Shown: one piece after another, positions 9,167 to 14,755 of the stretch
Position numbering within the stretch: the stretch's first letter is position 1
Layout: each line of letters opens with the position of its first letter
Notes under the pieces: generated by a model
What the model saw: only the letters and a program-made list of their open reading frames with translations
Told to the model about the DNA's origin: nothing
Database searches by the model: none
Source: JAVWIF01 sp036639635
GTDB lineage: Bacteria > Bacillota_I > Bacilli_A > Erysipelotrichales > Erysipelotrichaceae
Length of the DNA stretch: 14,867 bases
Assembly: GCA_036639635.1 (NCBI GenBank)
Contig: JAVWIF010000046.1
Location: 1 to 14,867 of the forward strand
Direction of reading: 5' to 3'
Made by a program: the position numbers and the translations under genes

Positions 9167-9541
9167 TTATTTAACTTCTACAGTAGCTCCAGCAGCAACT
9201 AATTTAGCTTTCATTTCTTCAGCTTCAGCAGCAGGAACGTTTTCTTTAATTACACTTGGACATTTGTCAACAATACCTTTTGCGTCAACTAATCCTAATC
9301 CTGTAATTTCACGAACTGCTTTAATTACAGCAACTTTAGTTGCTCCAATGTCAGTTAATGTTACAGTTACTTCAGCAGCAGCTCCAGCGTCAGCAGCTCC
9401 AGCGTCAGCAGCAACTACAGCAACTGGTGCAGATGCAGTTACATCGAATTTCTCTTCGATTGCTTTTACTAATTCGTTTAATTCTAAAATTGTAGCTTCT
9501 TCTAAGTAAGCTAAAATATCTTCTGATTTTAATTTTGCCAT
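9167..9541 (-). CDS. rplL: 50S ribosomal protein L7/L12
   Basis: This is the flexible stalk protein of the large ribosomal subunit; dimers bind the C-terminal helix of L10 and recruit translation GTPases. The 124-residue protein has the N-terminal dimerisation domain, an Ala-rich hinge (about 45-58) and the conserved C-terminal domain containing VIKAVREITGLGLVDAK and ending ATVEVK. The start MAKLKSE at 9541 is chosen over the ATG five codons upstream because GGAGG (9550-9554) sits 8 nt before it, whereas the upstream ATG lies before that site. The hinge is encoded by a perfect 15-bp tandem duplication (9376-9405) giving DAGAA twice. It follows rplJ after 21 nt and shares its transcript. Confidence 0.97.
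   Translation of the reverse strand: MAKLKSEDILAYLEEATILELNELVKAIEEKFDVTASAPVAVVAADAGAADAGAAAEVTVTLTDIGATKVAVIKAVREITGLGLVDAKGIVDKCPSVIKENVPAAEAEEMKAKLVAAGATVEVK
9376..9405. repeat. Perfect 15-bp tandem repeat in the rplL hinge
   Basis: The 15-bp unit occurs twice head to tail without mismatch. Its length is a multiple of three, so it adds five residues (DAGAA) to the L12 hinge without changing the frame. This is consistent with a recent slippage duplication in a linker that tolerates length change. Confidence 0.85.
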
Positions 9542-9562
9542 TTTCATGTCCTCCATTTTAAA

Positions 9563-10078
9563 TTATTCTTGTGGTGCAACTTCTGTTGCGCCTTCTTTGC
9601 TTTCAGCTACTGCTTTCACTACACATGCGAATGAACGCACTGGTGATTGTAAACAGCCTAATAACATTGATAACATACCATCACGGTTAGGTAAGCTTGC
9701 TAACTCATTAATTGTGTCAACACCAACTACTTTACCTTCTACGATACCGCTTTTAAGCACTAGTTTATCATGTCCTTTCGCGAACTTTGATAATACACGC
9801 GCTGGGGCAACTGCGTCGCCTCCAAAAGCAATAGCGTTTGGTCCAACCAAGTCTTTTGCAAGATCATCAGCTCCAGCTTCAACAGCTGCACGTTGTGCTA
9901 ATGCATTCTTGTATACCTTGAATTCAACGCCTTCAGCACGTAAGTTTCTACGTAATTCAGTAATTTCGTCAACTTTTAATCCGCGGTATTCAACAACTAC
10001 AGTAGACTGAGCATCTTTCATTTTCTGAGCAATTTCAGAAACGATGGTTTTCTTACTATTAATAATTGCTTGATTCAT
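9563..10078 (-). CDS. rplJ: 50S ribosomal protein L10
   Basis: This protein anchors the L12 dimers to 23S rRNA at the stalk base. The 171-residue protein has the typical N-terminal rRNA-binding domain (MNQAIINSKK onwards, with the VEYRGLKVDEITELRR region near 28-44). The C-terminal part, ending in an acidic stretch (ATEVAPQE), supplies the L12-binding helix. The start at 10078 is chosen because AGGAGGTG (10086-10093) lies about 8 nt upstream. Reading on to an alternative start at 10120 would add 14 residues that overlap the 3' arm of the L10 leader and have no family support. The mRNA begins at a promoter just after rplA and carries an L10-type autoregulatory leader, so feedback by the L10-L12 complex is expected. 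Confidence 0.96.
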   Translation of the reverse strand: MNQAIINSKKTIVSEIAQKMKDAQSTVVVEYRGLKVDEITELRRNLRAEGVEFKVYKNALAQRAAVEAGADDLAKDLVGPNAIAFGGDAVAPARVLSKFAKGHDKLVLKSGIVEGKVVGVDTINELASLPNRDGMLSMLLGCLQSPVRSFACVVKAVAESKEGATEVAPQE

Positions 10079-10107
10079 AACTTCACACCTCCTAAATTTA
10101 TATGTAA

Positions 10108-10241
10108 CAATATACCTCAATTAAGAGTGATATAAAGAAACACTCGCAAGCATAGACGCATTGCGAGTGAAAGTTTACTTCGTACTTTCTACCTCGGTAA
10201 CATAATTAAGTCAACTGACCGTTACTGTCTATGGTATATTG
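10108..10241 (-). promoter_or_regulatory. L10 leader (autoregulatory mRNA structure)
   Basis: The minus-strand RNA forms a closing stem of nine perfect pairs, CAATATACC (10233-10241) with GGTATATTG (10108-10116). Inside it are a GTAAC/GTTAC helix (10221-10225 with 10197-10201) and the conserved-looking segments AGACAGTAAC and TTACCGAGGTA. There is also a separate hairpin of nine perfect pairs (10161-10169 with 10141-10149) followed by TTTCTTT. In Bacillota, such leaders upstream of rplJ bind the L10-L12 complex and repress rplJL translation or transcription. The segments match my memory of the L10 leader family; a covariance-model search would confirm it. The last hairpin and its U-rich tail could act as a weak attenuator. 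Confidence 0.88.
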
Positions 10242-10253
10242 ATAACATTTGTA

Positions 10254-10282
10254 ATTTTAAACCGTTATTACTATTTTGTCAA
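10254..10282 (-). promoter_or_regulatory. Promoter for rplJ-rplL
   Basis: There is a perfect -35 TTGACA (10277-10282), a 17-nt spacer and a -10 TAAAAT (10254-10259). The -35 begins one base after the rplA stop codon. The start near 10247 would place the whole L10 leader in the transcript. No terminator is visible after rplA, so readthrough from rplKA probably also contributes. Confidence 0.75.
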
Positions 10283-10283
10283 A

Positions 10284-10970
10284 CTATTTTTCAACAGCAA
10301 CACGGATTCCAGGACCCATAGTAGTTGTTAAAACAAGGTTTTTAATATAAGTTCCTTTAACTGCAGTTGGACGAGCTTTCGCAATTACACTGTAAATAGC
10401 GTTAAAGTTATCTACTAATTGTGCTTCTTCAAAGCTAACTTTACCAATCATTAAATTGATGTTACCTTCTTTATCAACACGGTATTCAACTTTACCTTTT
10501 TTAATATCTTCAACAGCTTTTGCTACATCCATAGTAACAGTTCCAGTTTTAGGGTTTGGCATTAATCCTTTAGGTCCTAAAACACGTCCTAATTTTCCTA
10601 ATTCACCCATCATGTTTGGAGTTGCTACGATGACATCAAAGTCAAACCAACCTTTTTGGATATCTTCTAATAATTCTTTTCCACCAACAAAATCTGCTCC
10701 TGCATCTTTTGCTTCTTGTTCTTTAGGTCCTTGTGTAATAACACAAACTTTTTGTGTTTTACCAGTTCCATGTGGAAGAACCATAGCTCCACGAATTTGT
10801 TGATCCGCATGACGTGGATCTACATTTAATTTAAAGCTAACTTCAACAGATGCGTCGAACTTAACGAAGTTTACTTCTTTTGCTAATTTTACTGCTTCTG
10901 CTACTGAATAAGTCTTTGTGCGATCGACTAATTTAGAAGCTTCAGTATATTTTCTTCCTACTTTTGCCAT
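10284..10970 (-). CDS. rplA: 50S ribosomal protein L1
   Basis: This is the protein of the mobile L1 stalk near the E site; it binds 23S rRNA and, in many bacteria, represses its own mRNA. At 228 residues it has the usual family length. Recognisable parts are the N-terminal segment with DRTKTYSVAEAVKLAKE, the two-domain core with LNVDPRHADQQIRG, the LPHGTGK turn, the GRVLGPKGLMPNPKTGTV signature (about 130-147), and the C-terminal TTTMGPGIRVAV. The ATG is preceded by GAGAGGT about 9 nt upstream, a weaker ribosome binding site than those of its neighbours. It follows rplK after 23 nt in one operon, and the probable L1-binding leader lies upstream of rplK. Confidence 0.98.
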   Translation of the reverse strand: MAKVGRKYTEASKLVDRTKTYSVAEAVKLAKEVNFVKFDASVEVSFKLNVDPRHADQQIRGAMVLPHGTGKTQKVCVITQGPKEQEAKDAGADFVGGKELLEDIQKGWFDFDVIVATPNMMGELGKLGRVLGPKGLMPNPKTGTVTMDVAKAVEDIKKGKVEYRVDKEGNINLMIGKVSFEEAQLVDNFNAIYSVIAKARPTAVKGTYIKNLVLTTTMGPGIRVAVEK

Positions 10971-10993
10971 TTTTATTTACCTCTCGCCTTTCC

Positions 10994-11413
10994 TTATTCT
11001 AAACCTTCAACTTCAACACCCATGTTTTTTGCAGTACCAGCAATAATCTTCATTGCTGCTTCTACATCATTAGCGTTTAAGTCAGGCATTTTGTATTCTG
11101 CAATTTCACGGCATTGTGCAGCTGTGATCTTACCACAAATTTCCTTCTGGTTTCCAGAAGCTTTTTTAACTCCAGCAGCTTTCTTAATTAATAATGCAGC
11201 TGGTGTTGTTTTTGTTACGAAGTCAAATGATTTGTCTTCATATGCAGTAATGATAACTGGGACGATATCTCCACCACGATCTTTTGTTGCATCGTTAAAT
11301 GCTGAACAAAATTGTGGCATATTGATTCCAGCGGATGCTAATGCTGGTCCCGGTCTTGCTCCTCCTGCTTGAAACTGTAATTTACAAATTTTTGCAACTT
11401 TTTTCTTACTCAC
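10994..11413 (-). CDS. rplK: 50S ribosomal protein L11
   Basis: This protein forms the GTPase-associated centre with 23S rRNA and the L10-L12 stalk. The 139-residue protein has the N-terminal domain with KLQFQAGGARPGPALASAGIN, including the proline-rich loop at the thiopeptide binding site, and the C-terminal RNA-binding domain with TPAALLIKKAAG. The preferred start is a GTG at 11413 giving the expected SKKKVAK N-terminus; AGGAGGTG lies 8 nt upstream. An in-frame GTG three codons upstream overlaps that Shine-Dalgarno and is less likely. The gene heads the rplKA unit; the spacer to the divergent regulator gene holds its promoter and leader. Confidence 0.96.
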   Translation of the reverse strand: MSKKKVAKICKLQFQAGGARPGPALASAGINMPQFCSAFNDATKDRGGDIVPVIITAYEDKSFDFVTKTTPAALLIKKAAGVKKASGNQKEICGKITAAQCREIAEYKMPDLNANDVEAAMKIIAGTAKNMGVEVEGLE

Positions 11414-11445
11414 AAGACACACCTCCTATATATTTGTTGTCTTAT

Positions 11446-11482
11446 GCAGTGGTTGAATGAAGGGTTGCTCCTTCTCCCACGC
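11446..11482 (-). promoter_or_regulatory. Probable L1-binding leader upstream of rplK
   Basis: The minus-strand RNA forms an outer helix, GC-GTGG (11477-11482) with CCAC-U-GC (11446-11452, one bulged base). An inner helix, GAAGG (11470-11474) with CCTTC (11459-11463), closes a 6-nt loop. The GUGGGAG on the 5' side opposite CCAC resembles the L1-binding site in the E. coli rplKA leader and in 23S rRNA. This is the usual site for autogenous repression of rplKA by L1. It is assigned by resemblance and position. Confidence 0.7.
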
Positions 11483-11493
11483 ATTATAAAACA

Positions 11494-11506
11494 CCACAAA
11501 ATGTGG
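11494..11506. repeat. Perfect inverted repeat in the rplK upstream region
   Basis: CCACA and TGTGG are separated by three bases. If transcription starts upstream (see 11516-11544), the minus-strand RNA forms a hairpin that G-U pairs extend to eight pairs, followed by UUUU, and it could act as a leader element. If transcription instead uses the TATAAT at 11483-11488, the repeat lies in the promoter and could be an operator. The sequence alone does not decide. Confidence 0.5.
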
Positions 11507-11515
11507 CACCTGTCT

Positions 11516-11544
11516 ATTTTAATACGGAACGTAACTAATTGCAA
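11516..11544 (-). promoter_or_regulatory. Candidate promoter for rplK-rplA
   Basis: A -35 TTGCAA (11539-11544), a 17-nt spacer and a -10 TAAAAT (11516-11521) would start transcripts near 11509 and include the complete L1-type leader. A TATAAT at 11483-11488 is a closer -10 match. However, it lacks a good -35, and its start would fall about where the 5' arm of the leader helix ends, so that arm would be lost. I therefore favour the upstream promoter. Confidence 0.55.
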
Positions 11545-11615
11545 TACATATTTTTTCTTATTTTACGATTTAACGATAAGTTAAGTAGCTTTACCTATAA
11601 TTAACTACAACTCCA

Positions 11616-11644
11616 TTGTTTATTAAGTCCTCATATAATACAAT
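11616..11644 (+). promoter_or_regulatory. Candidate promoter for the XRE regulator gene
   Basis: A -35 TTGTTT (11616-11621), a 17-nt spacer and a -10 TACAAT (11639-11644) would start transcription near 11651, only about 20 nt before the ATG. An overlapping TATAAT (11634-11639) has no good -35. Upstream, at 11570-11584, TTAAC and GTTAA form an inverted repeat with a 5-nt gap that could be an operator, possibly for autoregulation. Confidence 0.5.
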
Positions 11645-11671
11645 ACTATTAACAAAATAAGGAGAAAAGCC

Positions 11672-12742
11672 ATGGAACTGATGATTGGAAAAAAACTTAA
11701 AAAATTGCGTACCTTAAAAGCATACACCCAAGAAGATATCGCCTCTTTATGTAATGTAAGCAATGTTGCTGTTAGCAAATGGGAGAATAATATCACCTAC
11801 CCTGATATTACGACACTTCCAATACTTGCTAGAATCTTTGATGTCAGCATTGATGAACTACTAAGCTTTGAAAAATTACTAAGCGACTCGGAAGTAAAGC
11901 AATTAGGTAATGAAACACTAGAATTATTTCAAACCAAATCGTTTGATGAAGCATTTTCCCACTGCAAGGAGCTCATCCATGACTACCCCAACAACGAATT
12001 ACTAAAAATTACATTATCTGGTATTTCTATGAGTGTCACTATGTTATGCTATCCACAAAATGAAGCAAACGCTGAAAAATACATGCAATTCGCAGAGGAA
12101 TTAAGTAGAGAAGTCACCCATAGCTCATCATTTCAATATAAACAGACAGCAATTGTTCAATTAGTTTCTTTTCTAAGCTTAAAAAACAATGTACAAGAAG
12201 CACTCGACTTATTGCAAACACTTCCTAAAATTAGCAATACAACCTCTTTAGAGGTTTCCCTTTACTACCAACAAAAAGAATATCAAAAAGCTAAAAAGAT
12301 TGCACAGCAGCAACTCTATGTTGACTTCAATAATCTAGCGACGAACATTTCAACACTTATCAATATTGCTAACCAGGAAAACAACAAAGAAGAAATGCGC
12401 GCTTGTATCCACTTAATGGAGCAATTAGACACAGCTTTTCAATTGCCTTCTAGTACATCTAACCAATTGTTTGCACAGTACGCAAAGTTAGAAGATAAGG
12501 AGAACACCTTGCGTTGTCTAAAAGTTTATATTCAACAAATGGTAAATTTTGATACGTTGTTTGTAGATACCGAAAAGAAGCTTTCTAACAATCCTTTCTT
12601 CTATAGCATTGATATTAAAAAAAATGCTTTTCCTAAAGGTGTAATGAAAACCACACTAAAACCAATGTTATCTGAAATGAAAGAATTGAATTTTCTAAAA
12701 GAAGACAAAGAATACCAAGAATTACTTGCTTCTCTCAAATAA
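11672..12742 (+). CDS. XRE-family transcriptional regulator with helical C-terminal region
   Basis: This is a 356-residue cytoplasmic DNA-binding protein. Residues about 5-62 form a Cro/CI-type helix-turn-helix, with the recognition part around QEDIASLCNVSNVAVSKWENN and the typical trailing segment ITYPDITTLPILARIFDVSIDELL. Residues about 75-350 are predicted to be almost all helical, with repeated pairs of amphipathic helices that resemble a TPR-like superhelix (for example FDEAFSHCKELIHDYPNN and QEALDLLQTLP). In known regulators of this layout such as Rgg and PlcR, the repeats bind peptides or partner proteins; that is not shown here. The ATG is preceded by AAGGAG (11659-11664) at good spacing. 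It is transcribed divergently from rplK and convergently with the membrane-protein gene, with a shared terminator. Its targets are unknown. Confidence 0.85.
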   Translation: MELMIGKKLKKLRTLKAYTQEDIASLCNVSNVAVSKWENNITYPDITTLPILARIFDVSIDELLSFEKLLSDSEVKQLGNETLELFQTKSFDEAFSHCKELIHDYPNNELLKITLSGISMSVTMLCYPQNEANAEKYMQFAEELSREVTHSSSFQYKQTAIVQLVSFLSLKNNVQEALDLLQTLPKISNTTSLEVSLYYQQKEYQKAKKIAQQQLYVDFNNLATNISTLINIANQENNKEEMRACIHLMEQLDTAFQLPSSTSNQLFAQYAKLEDKENTLRCLKVYIQQMVNFDTLFVDTEKKLSNNPFFYSIDIKKNAFPKGVMKTTLKPMLSEMKELNFLKEDKEYQELLASLK

Positions 12743-12766
12743 AAAAAAGTCCATTGGACTTTTTTT
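12742..12766. terminator. Bidirectional terminator shared by convergent genes
   Basis: An 11-bp stem, A-run plus GTCC (12742-12752) with GGAC plus T-run (12756-12766), closes an ATT loop. Both strands end in a U-run, so it can stop transcription from both sides. It overlaps the stop codons of both flanking genes (12740-12742 and 12765-12767), which lie only 22 nt apart. Confidence 0.88.
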
Positions 12767-14429
12767 ATTTGAATTCTTTAATTGTTTTAATTCCTTCTGT
12801 ATCTACATAAGATATTTTTAAAGTATCTCCTGCTTTTAAGAAAGCCAACTTATTTTCGTATTTGTTTGTAAACGTAATTTTAAAAGTTTCATCGTTTGTT
12901 GCTTGGATATAATAAATTGTATTTCCATCAACATTAATTTTTTCTACAGCTTTAACGCTAATATCCGCTTCTTTTAAACTTTCTTGACTAATGCTTTCAC
13001 TGCTTGTTCCTAAGATGTTTAACGTTTTCTTAAACAGTGCATCTAACCCTTCATCACTAGAAACGGTTGCTACTTTTTGATAATCTACTGCAGACACTGT
13101 AGCATACATTTTAATAATTCCGTTGTCTTTAAGTGCCATTAAGTATACAGGATTTCCTTTAATATTTGTTAACAATGGGAAAGTAGAAGTATACCCATAG
13201 TTTTTAACTTCTGATTGCGCACTAAGCATCGCACTATTTTCGTTTGCTCCCGCTGTTGCTATATTCATTGTTTCATGTGTTCTTAAGTTAACTAGCATAA
13301 ATCCTAAGTTAGACTCATCGGCGTTCACTGATGTAATTCCCGTATATAGCCAAATGTCTCCATCTTTTTCTAAATAGTTATATCCTTCTGAAGTTTTTGT
13401 TACTCCATTTTGACCAAACTGTGCATTCCAGAAACCTTTCTTTAAACTTCCGTTATCATTTAATTCTTCAATAACTAAAGATTCTGGATATACTCTATCT
13501 GCCCATTCAGGAATACTATCTACTCCATATTTAGTGCTTTCTCCACTGATTGGATCTAGAAAGATAGCACCTGTAACTTGTTTTTTATTGCCTACTCCTT
13601 TATACGTATACGTAGTACAAATATACCAAGGTTTTCCTTCTTCATCAACTTCAAAAGAAGGCGCTCCAAAGATTTCTGTTGGATAAGAGAAACGTAAATG
13701 CCTTTTTAAATTTTTATTGAAATAAGCAGATGGCACATATTTCATTCCATCCAAGCCTAAGTCTTTTAATTTTACTAAGCTTGTTTTTCCATTTGTACTA
13801 TCTACTGTGATATAAGCTGGAATTCCTCCATCTTTATTCTTAAAGTACTTAATAATTCCGTTATATGTTAAAGGTGTAACACGATATACACTTTCTTTAA
13901 AAGATATTTGCGTATATTCTTGACTAACATCGAATTGAGAAACCCATTCGCTCATGTTTCCCATAACTTTATCACCTAATCGTATAGAACTATCACGATC
14001 AATAATTGGCGTTGTTTTAAAATCTACTTCTGGTACTTCTTTAAAATCAACATCTTTTATCTCTAGACGATTGGCATATTCTTTAGCATTAAAGATTCTT
14101 GAACTTGCAAAGGTTGTAACTGTTGGAAACACAATAAGTAGTACTAGCAGCACAATTGCCACTTTACAGATATTGCCCCAGCGCACTTCTGCGGCTGTTG
14201 CACCAGTGCTTTTATGGCTTTTAAACAATCCTTGTAAATTGTTCCCAATTTGAATATTTCGTTTTGTAAACGACACAACAATTAAAATAACCAACAACGG
14301 AGCAGCAACCATAACCATAAACTGCCAAAATTCTGCAGAATGCCAGTTCATTGGTGGCAACATCGTATAATACATACCACATACAACAATAATATATGCA
14401 GGAATCAATAATTTCATATATTTTTTCAT
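12765..14429 (-). CDS. Membrane protein of unknown function with a large extracytoplasmic domain
   Basis: I do not recognise the family. Numbered from the preferred start, the 554-residue protein has three hydrophobic segments near the N-terminus (about 6-22, 35-54 and 86-108), then about 445 residues outside the membrane. The loop between segments 2 and 3 is rich in Lys/Arg/His and the N-terminus has Lys residues, so both should be cytoplasmic and the C-terminal domain outside. That domain is rich in beta-type segments; GAIFLDPISGES recalls the PepSY-type 'VDP-TGE' pattern, but this is weak. The last 40 residues (LKAGDTLKISYVDTEG) look like a small beta-barrel. The ATG at 14429 is preferred to 14435 because GAGG lies 7 nt before the former and only 1 nt before the latter. 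It appears monocistronic, with its own promoter and a shared terminator. Confidence 0.8.
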   Translation of the reverse strand: MKKYMKLLIPAYIIVVCGMYYTMLPPMNWHSAEFWQFMVMVAAPLLVILIVVSFTKRNIQIGNNLQGLFKSHKSTGATAAEVRWGNICKVAIVLLVLLIVFPTVTTFASSRIFNAKEYANRLEIKDVDFKEVPEVDFKTTPIIDRDSSIRLGDKVMGNMSEWVSQFDVSQEYTQISFKESVYRVTPLTYNGIIKYFKNKDGGIPAYITVDSTNGKTSLVKLKDLGLDGMKYVPSAYFNKNLKRHLRFSYPTEIFGAPSFEVDEEGKPWYICTTYTYKGVGNKKQVTGAIFLDPISGESTKYGVDSIPEWADRVYPESLVIEELNDNGSLKKGFWNAQFGQNGVTKTSEGYNYLEKDGDIWLYTGITSVNADESNLGFMLVNLRTHETMNIATAGANENSAMLSAQSEVKNYGYTSTFPLLTNIKGNPVYLMALKDNGIIKMYATVSAVDYQKVATVSSDEGLDALFKKTLNILGTSSESISQESLKEADISVKAVEKINVDGNTIYYIQATNDETFKITFTNKYENKLAFLKAGDTLKISYVDTEGIKTIKEFK

Positions 14430-14482
14430 TTCCATACCTCACTTTTTTGGATTGTTACTAATATAACATATCTATTCTTATT

Positions 14483-14512
14483 CGTATAGGTTAACTCCCT
14501 TTCTTTATGCAA
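14483..14512 (-). promoter_or_regulatory. Candidate promoter for the membrane-protein gene
   Basis: A -35 TTGCAT (14507-14512), an 18-nt spacer and a -10 TATACG (14483-14488) lie on the minus strand, about 55 nt before the start codon. The match is moderate, as expected for a promoter needing an activator. The 11-bp direct repeat lies immediately upstream of the -35. A weaker alternative is TTAACC followed by TATGTT, closer to the gene. Confidence 0.5.
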
Positions 14513-14513
14513 T

Positions 14514-14535
14514 ATTCACGTAAAATTCACGTAAA
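14514..14535. repeat. Perfect 11-bp direct repeat, probable regulator site
   Basis: Two exact, adjacent copies of TTTACGTGAAT (minus strand) lie one base upstream of the candidate -35. An 11-bp period places both copies on the same face of the helix. Tandem half-sites with this period are typical for OmpR/PhoB-family response regulators. The regulator is not identified, and none of this type is encoded in the window. Confidence 0.6.
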
Positions 14536-14558
14536 AAGAGTTATCTCTAGGAACTCTT
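14533..14558 (-). terminator. Terminator of the putative non-coding RNA
   Basis: A 7-bp stem (14552-14558 with 14536-14542) with a 9-nt loop is followed on the minus strand by a U-tract (14537-14533, partly in the stem). It is AU-rich and thus modest in strength. It separates the structured region from the membrane-protein promoter, and its U-tract touches the 11-bp direct repeat. Confidence 0.55.
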
Positions 14559-14755
14559 CCGTTACTTATTTGTTAATCTGACAAATTCTTCCTCTATTCA
14601 CTCCTTTCATAAGAACGTTAATATAACTTTTATTATTAGCATAAGTGAATGCACTTGTTCTTTCGTCCGGCGGCGATTATGATTTGTTTCATCAAAACCG
14701 ATAAACCCTTTTTTTACACCATCTTCCGGAGTTTATACAACATGAAACAAATATT
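14533..14755 (-). ncRNA. Putative structured non-coding RNA (possibly raiA-like)
   Basis: No convincing gene is present from 14536 to the right edge, but the minus strand shows many helices in series. H1 has 11 perfect pairs (14742-14752 with 14682-14692). H2 lies inside it (14729-14736 with 14701-14708) and has one pair that is G-U only in the minus-strand RNA. A possible pseudoknot pairs TCCGG in the H2 loop region (14726-14730) with CCGGA (14666-14670), partly competing with the end of H2. H3 is AAGAAC/GTTCTT (14657-14662 with 14611-14616), and H4 AAGTG/CACTT (14652-14656 with 14643-14647) starts directly next to H3. H5 is ATTTGT/ACAAAT (14581-14586 with 14568-14573). A final hairpin AAGAGTT/AACTCTT (14552-14558 with 14536-14542) is followed by U residues. 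A TATAGT about 20 nt upstream of H1 could be its -10. Size, pseudoknot and Bacillota host fit the raiA-motif RNA, but I cannot verify that family; a new RNA or a chance pattern remains possible. Confidence 0.5.

Noticed and set aside
9546..10010. A 154-codon plus-strand ORF opposite rplJ.
   Set aside because: It is an antisense shadow of a well-conserved ribosomal protein gene.
10121..10283. The rplA-rplJ spacer as a site for a tRNA or an additional small gene.
   Set aside because: The foldable sequence is fully explained by the L10 leader; no tRNA cloverleaf elements are present.
14221..14442. A 73-codon minus-strand ORF at the start of the membrane-protein gene.
   Set aside because: It lies in another frame of the same gene; the membrane-protein frame has clear TM segments and a better ribosome binding site.
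14566..14610. A 14-codon ORF on the minus strand (starts MKGVNRG), inside the structured region and before the terminal hairpin; considered as a leader peptide.
   Set aside because: It has no Shine-Dalgarno before its ATG, no run of one regulatory amino acid, and its bases are involved in helix H5. It fits better as part of the RNA.
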